Part shown: positions 64,000 through 64,000 of the stretch, piece after piece
Layout: every line of letters begins with the position of its first letter
Numbering within the stretch: the first letter of the stretch is position 1
From: Symsagittifera roscoffensis
Lineage: Eukaryota; Xenacoelomorpha; Acoela; Convolutidae
DNA: 64,000 nucleotides
Direction: 5' to 3'
NCBI RefSeq assembly: GCF_963678635.1
Contig: NC_087071.1
Span: forward strand, 43,695,095-43,759,094
Program-made: the position numbers and the translations under genes
The notes under the pieces: generated by a model
What the model saw: the letters and a program-made list of their open reading frames with translations, nothing else
Databases searched by the model: none
What the model was told of the DNA's origin: nothing

Positions 64000-64000
64000 G

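Overview
The window is AT-rich eukaryotic DNA, almost certainly from an invertebrate animal. Coding sequence is sparse and split into exons with GT..AG borders and pyrimidine-rich acceptors. Most of the rest is transposons and decayed repeats. A nucleoporin Nup107 C-terminus and a trypsin-fold protein mark it as metazoan nuclear DNA; phylum cannot be fixed from the sequence (an ecdysozoan is plausible). No rRNA or convincing functional tRNA gene was seen.

The centrepiece is an 18,810-bp LTR retroelement at 18138-36947, transcribed from the minus strand. Its two 408-bp LTRs look identical, run TG..CA, and are flanked by a 4-bp duplication (ctct). A tandem paralogue of the target at about 37400-37470 shows the unoccupied site. 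In sense order the element holds: 5' LTR, a tRNA-like primer-binding site, a 1.25-kb leader with repeated hairpins and a short ORF, a 155-aa basic ORF overlapping a single uninterrupted 2726-aa Gag-Pol of Ty3/Gypsy type, a 62-aa membrane ORF, a 378-codon reading frame with no methionine, an 872-aa envelope-like glycoprotein, a 599-aa orphan ORF joined to it by an ATGA overlap, a 1.56-kb noncoding tail, and the 3' LTR. All large frames are open, so the element is young and may be complete.

Left of it (1-18137) lie dispersed repeats and inverted-repeat elements, two likely host exons (9433-9992 and 10491-10638, plus strand), a 3.4-kb GC-richer insertion at 11617-15038 that splits a copy of a dispersed repeat and has a 5-6 bp target duplication, and a duplicated first exon of a serine-protease-like gene (16089-16377, plus strand).

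Right of it (36948-64000) lie AT-rich repeat DNA, a cluster of CGATTATAATCG-type repeats (38955-39900), a roughly 26-bp tandem array (50727-51258) beside a decayed LINE (51590 to about 55600), and scattered minus-strand exons of a serine-protease homologue (61428 down to 45286) that lacks the catalytic His and Ser. The LINE sits inside that gene's introns in opposite orientation. The window ends in a minus-strand exon encoding the C-terminal half of Nup107.
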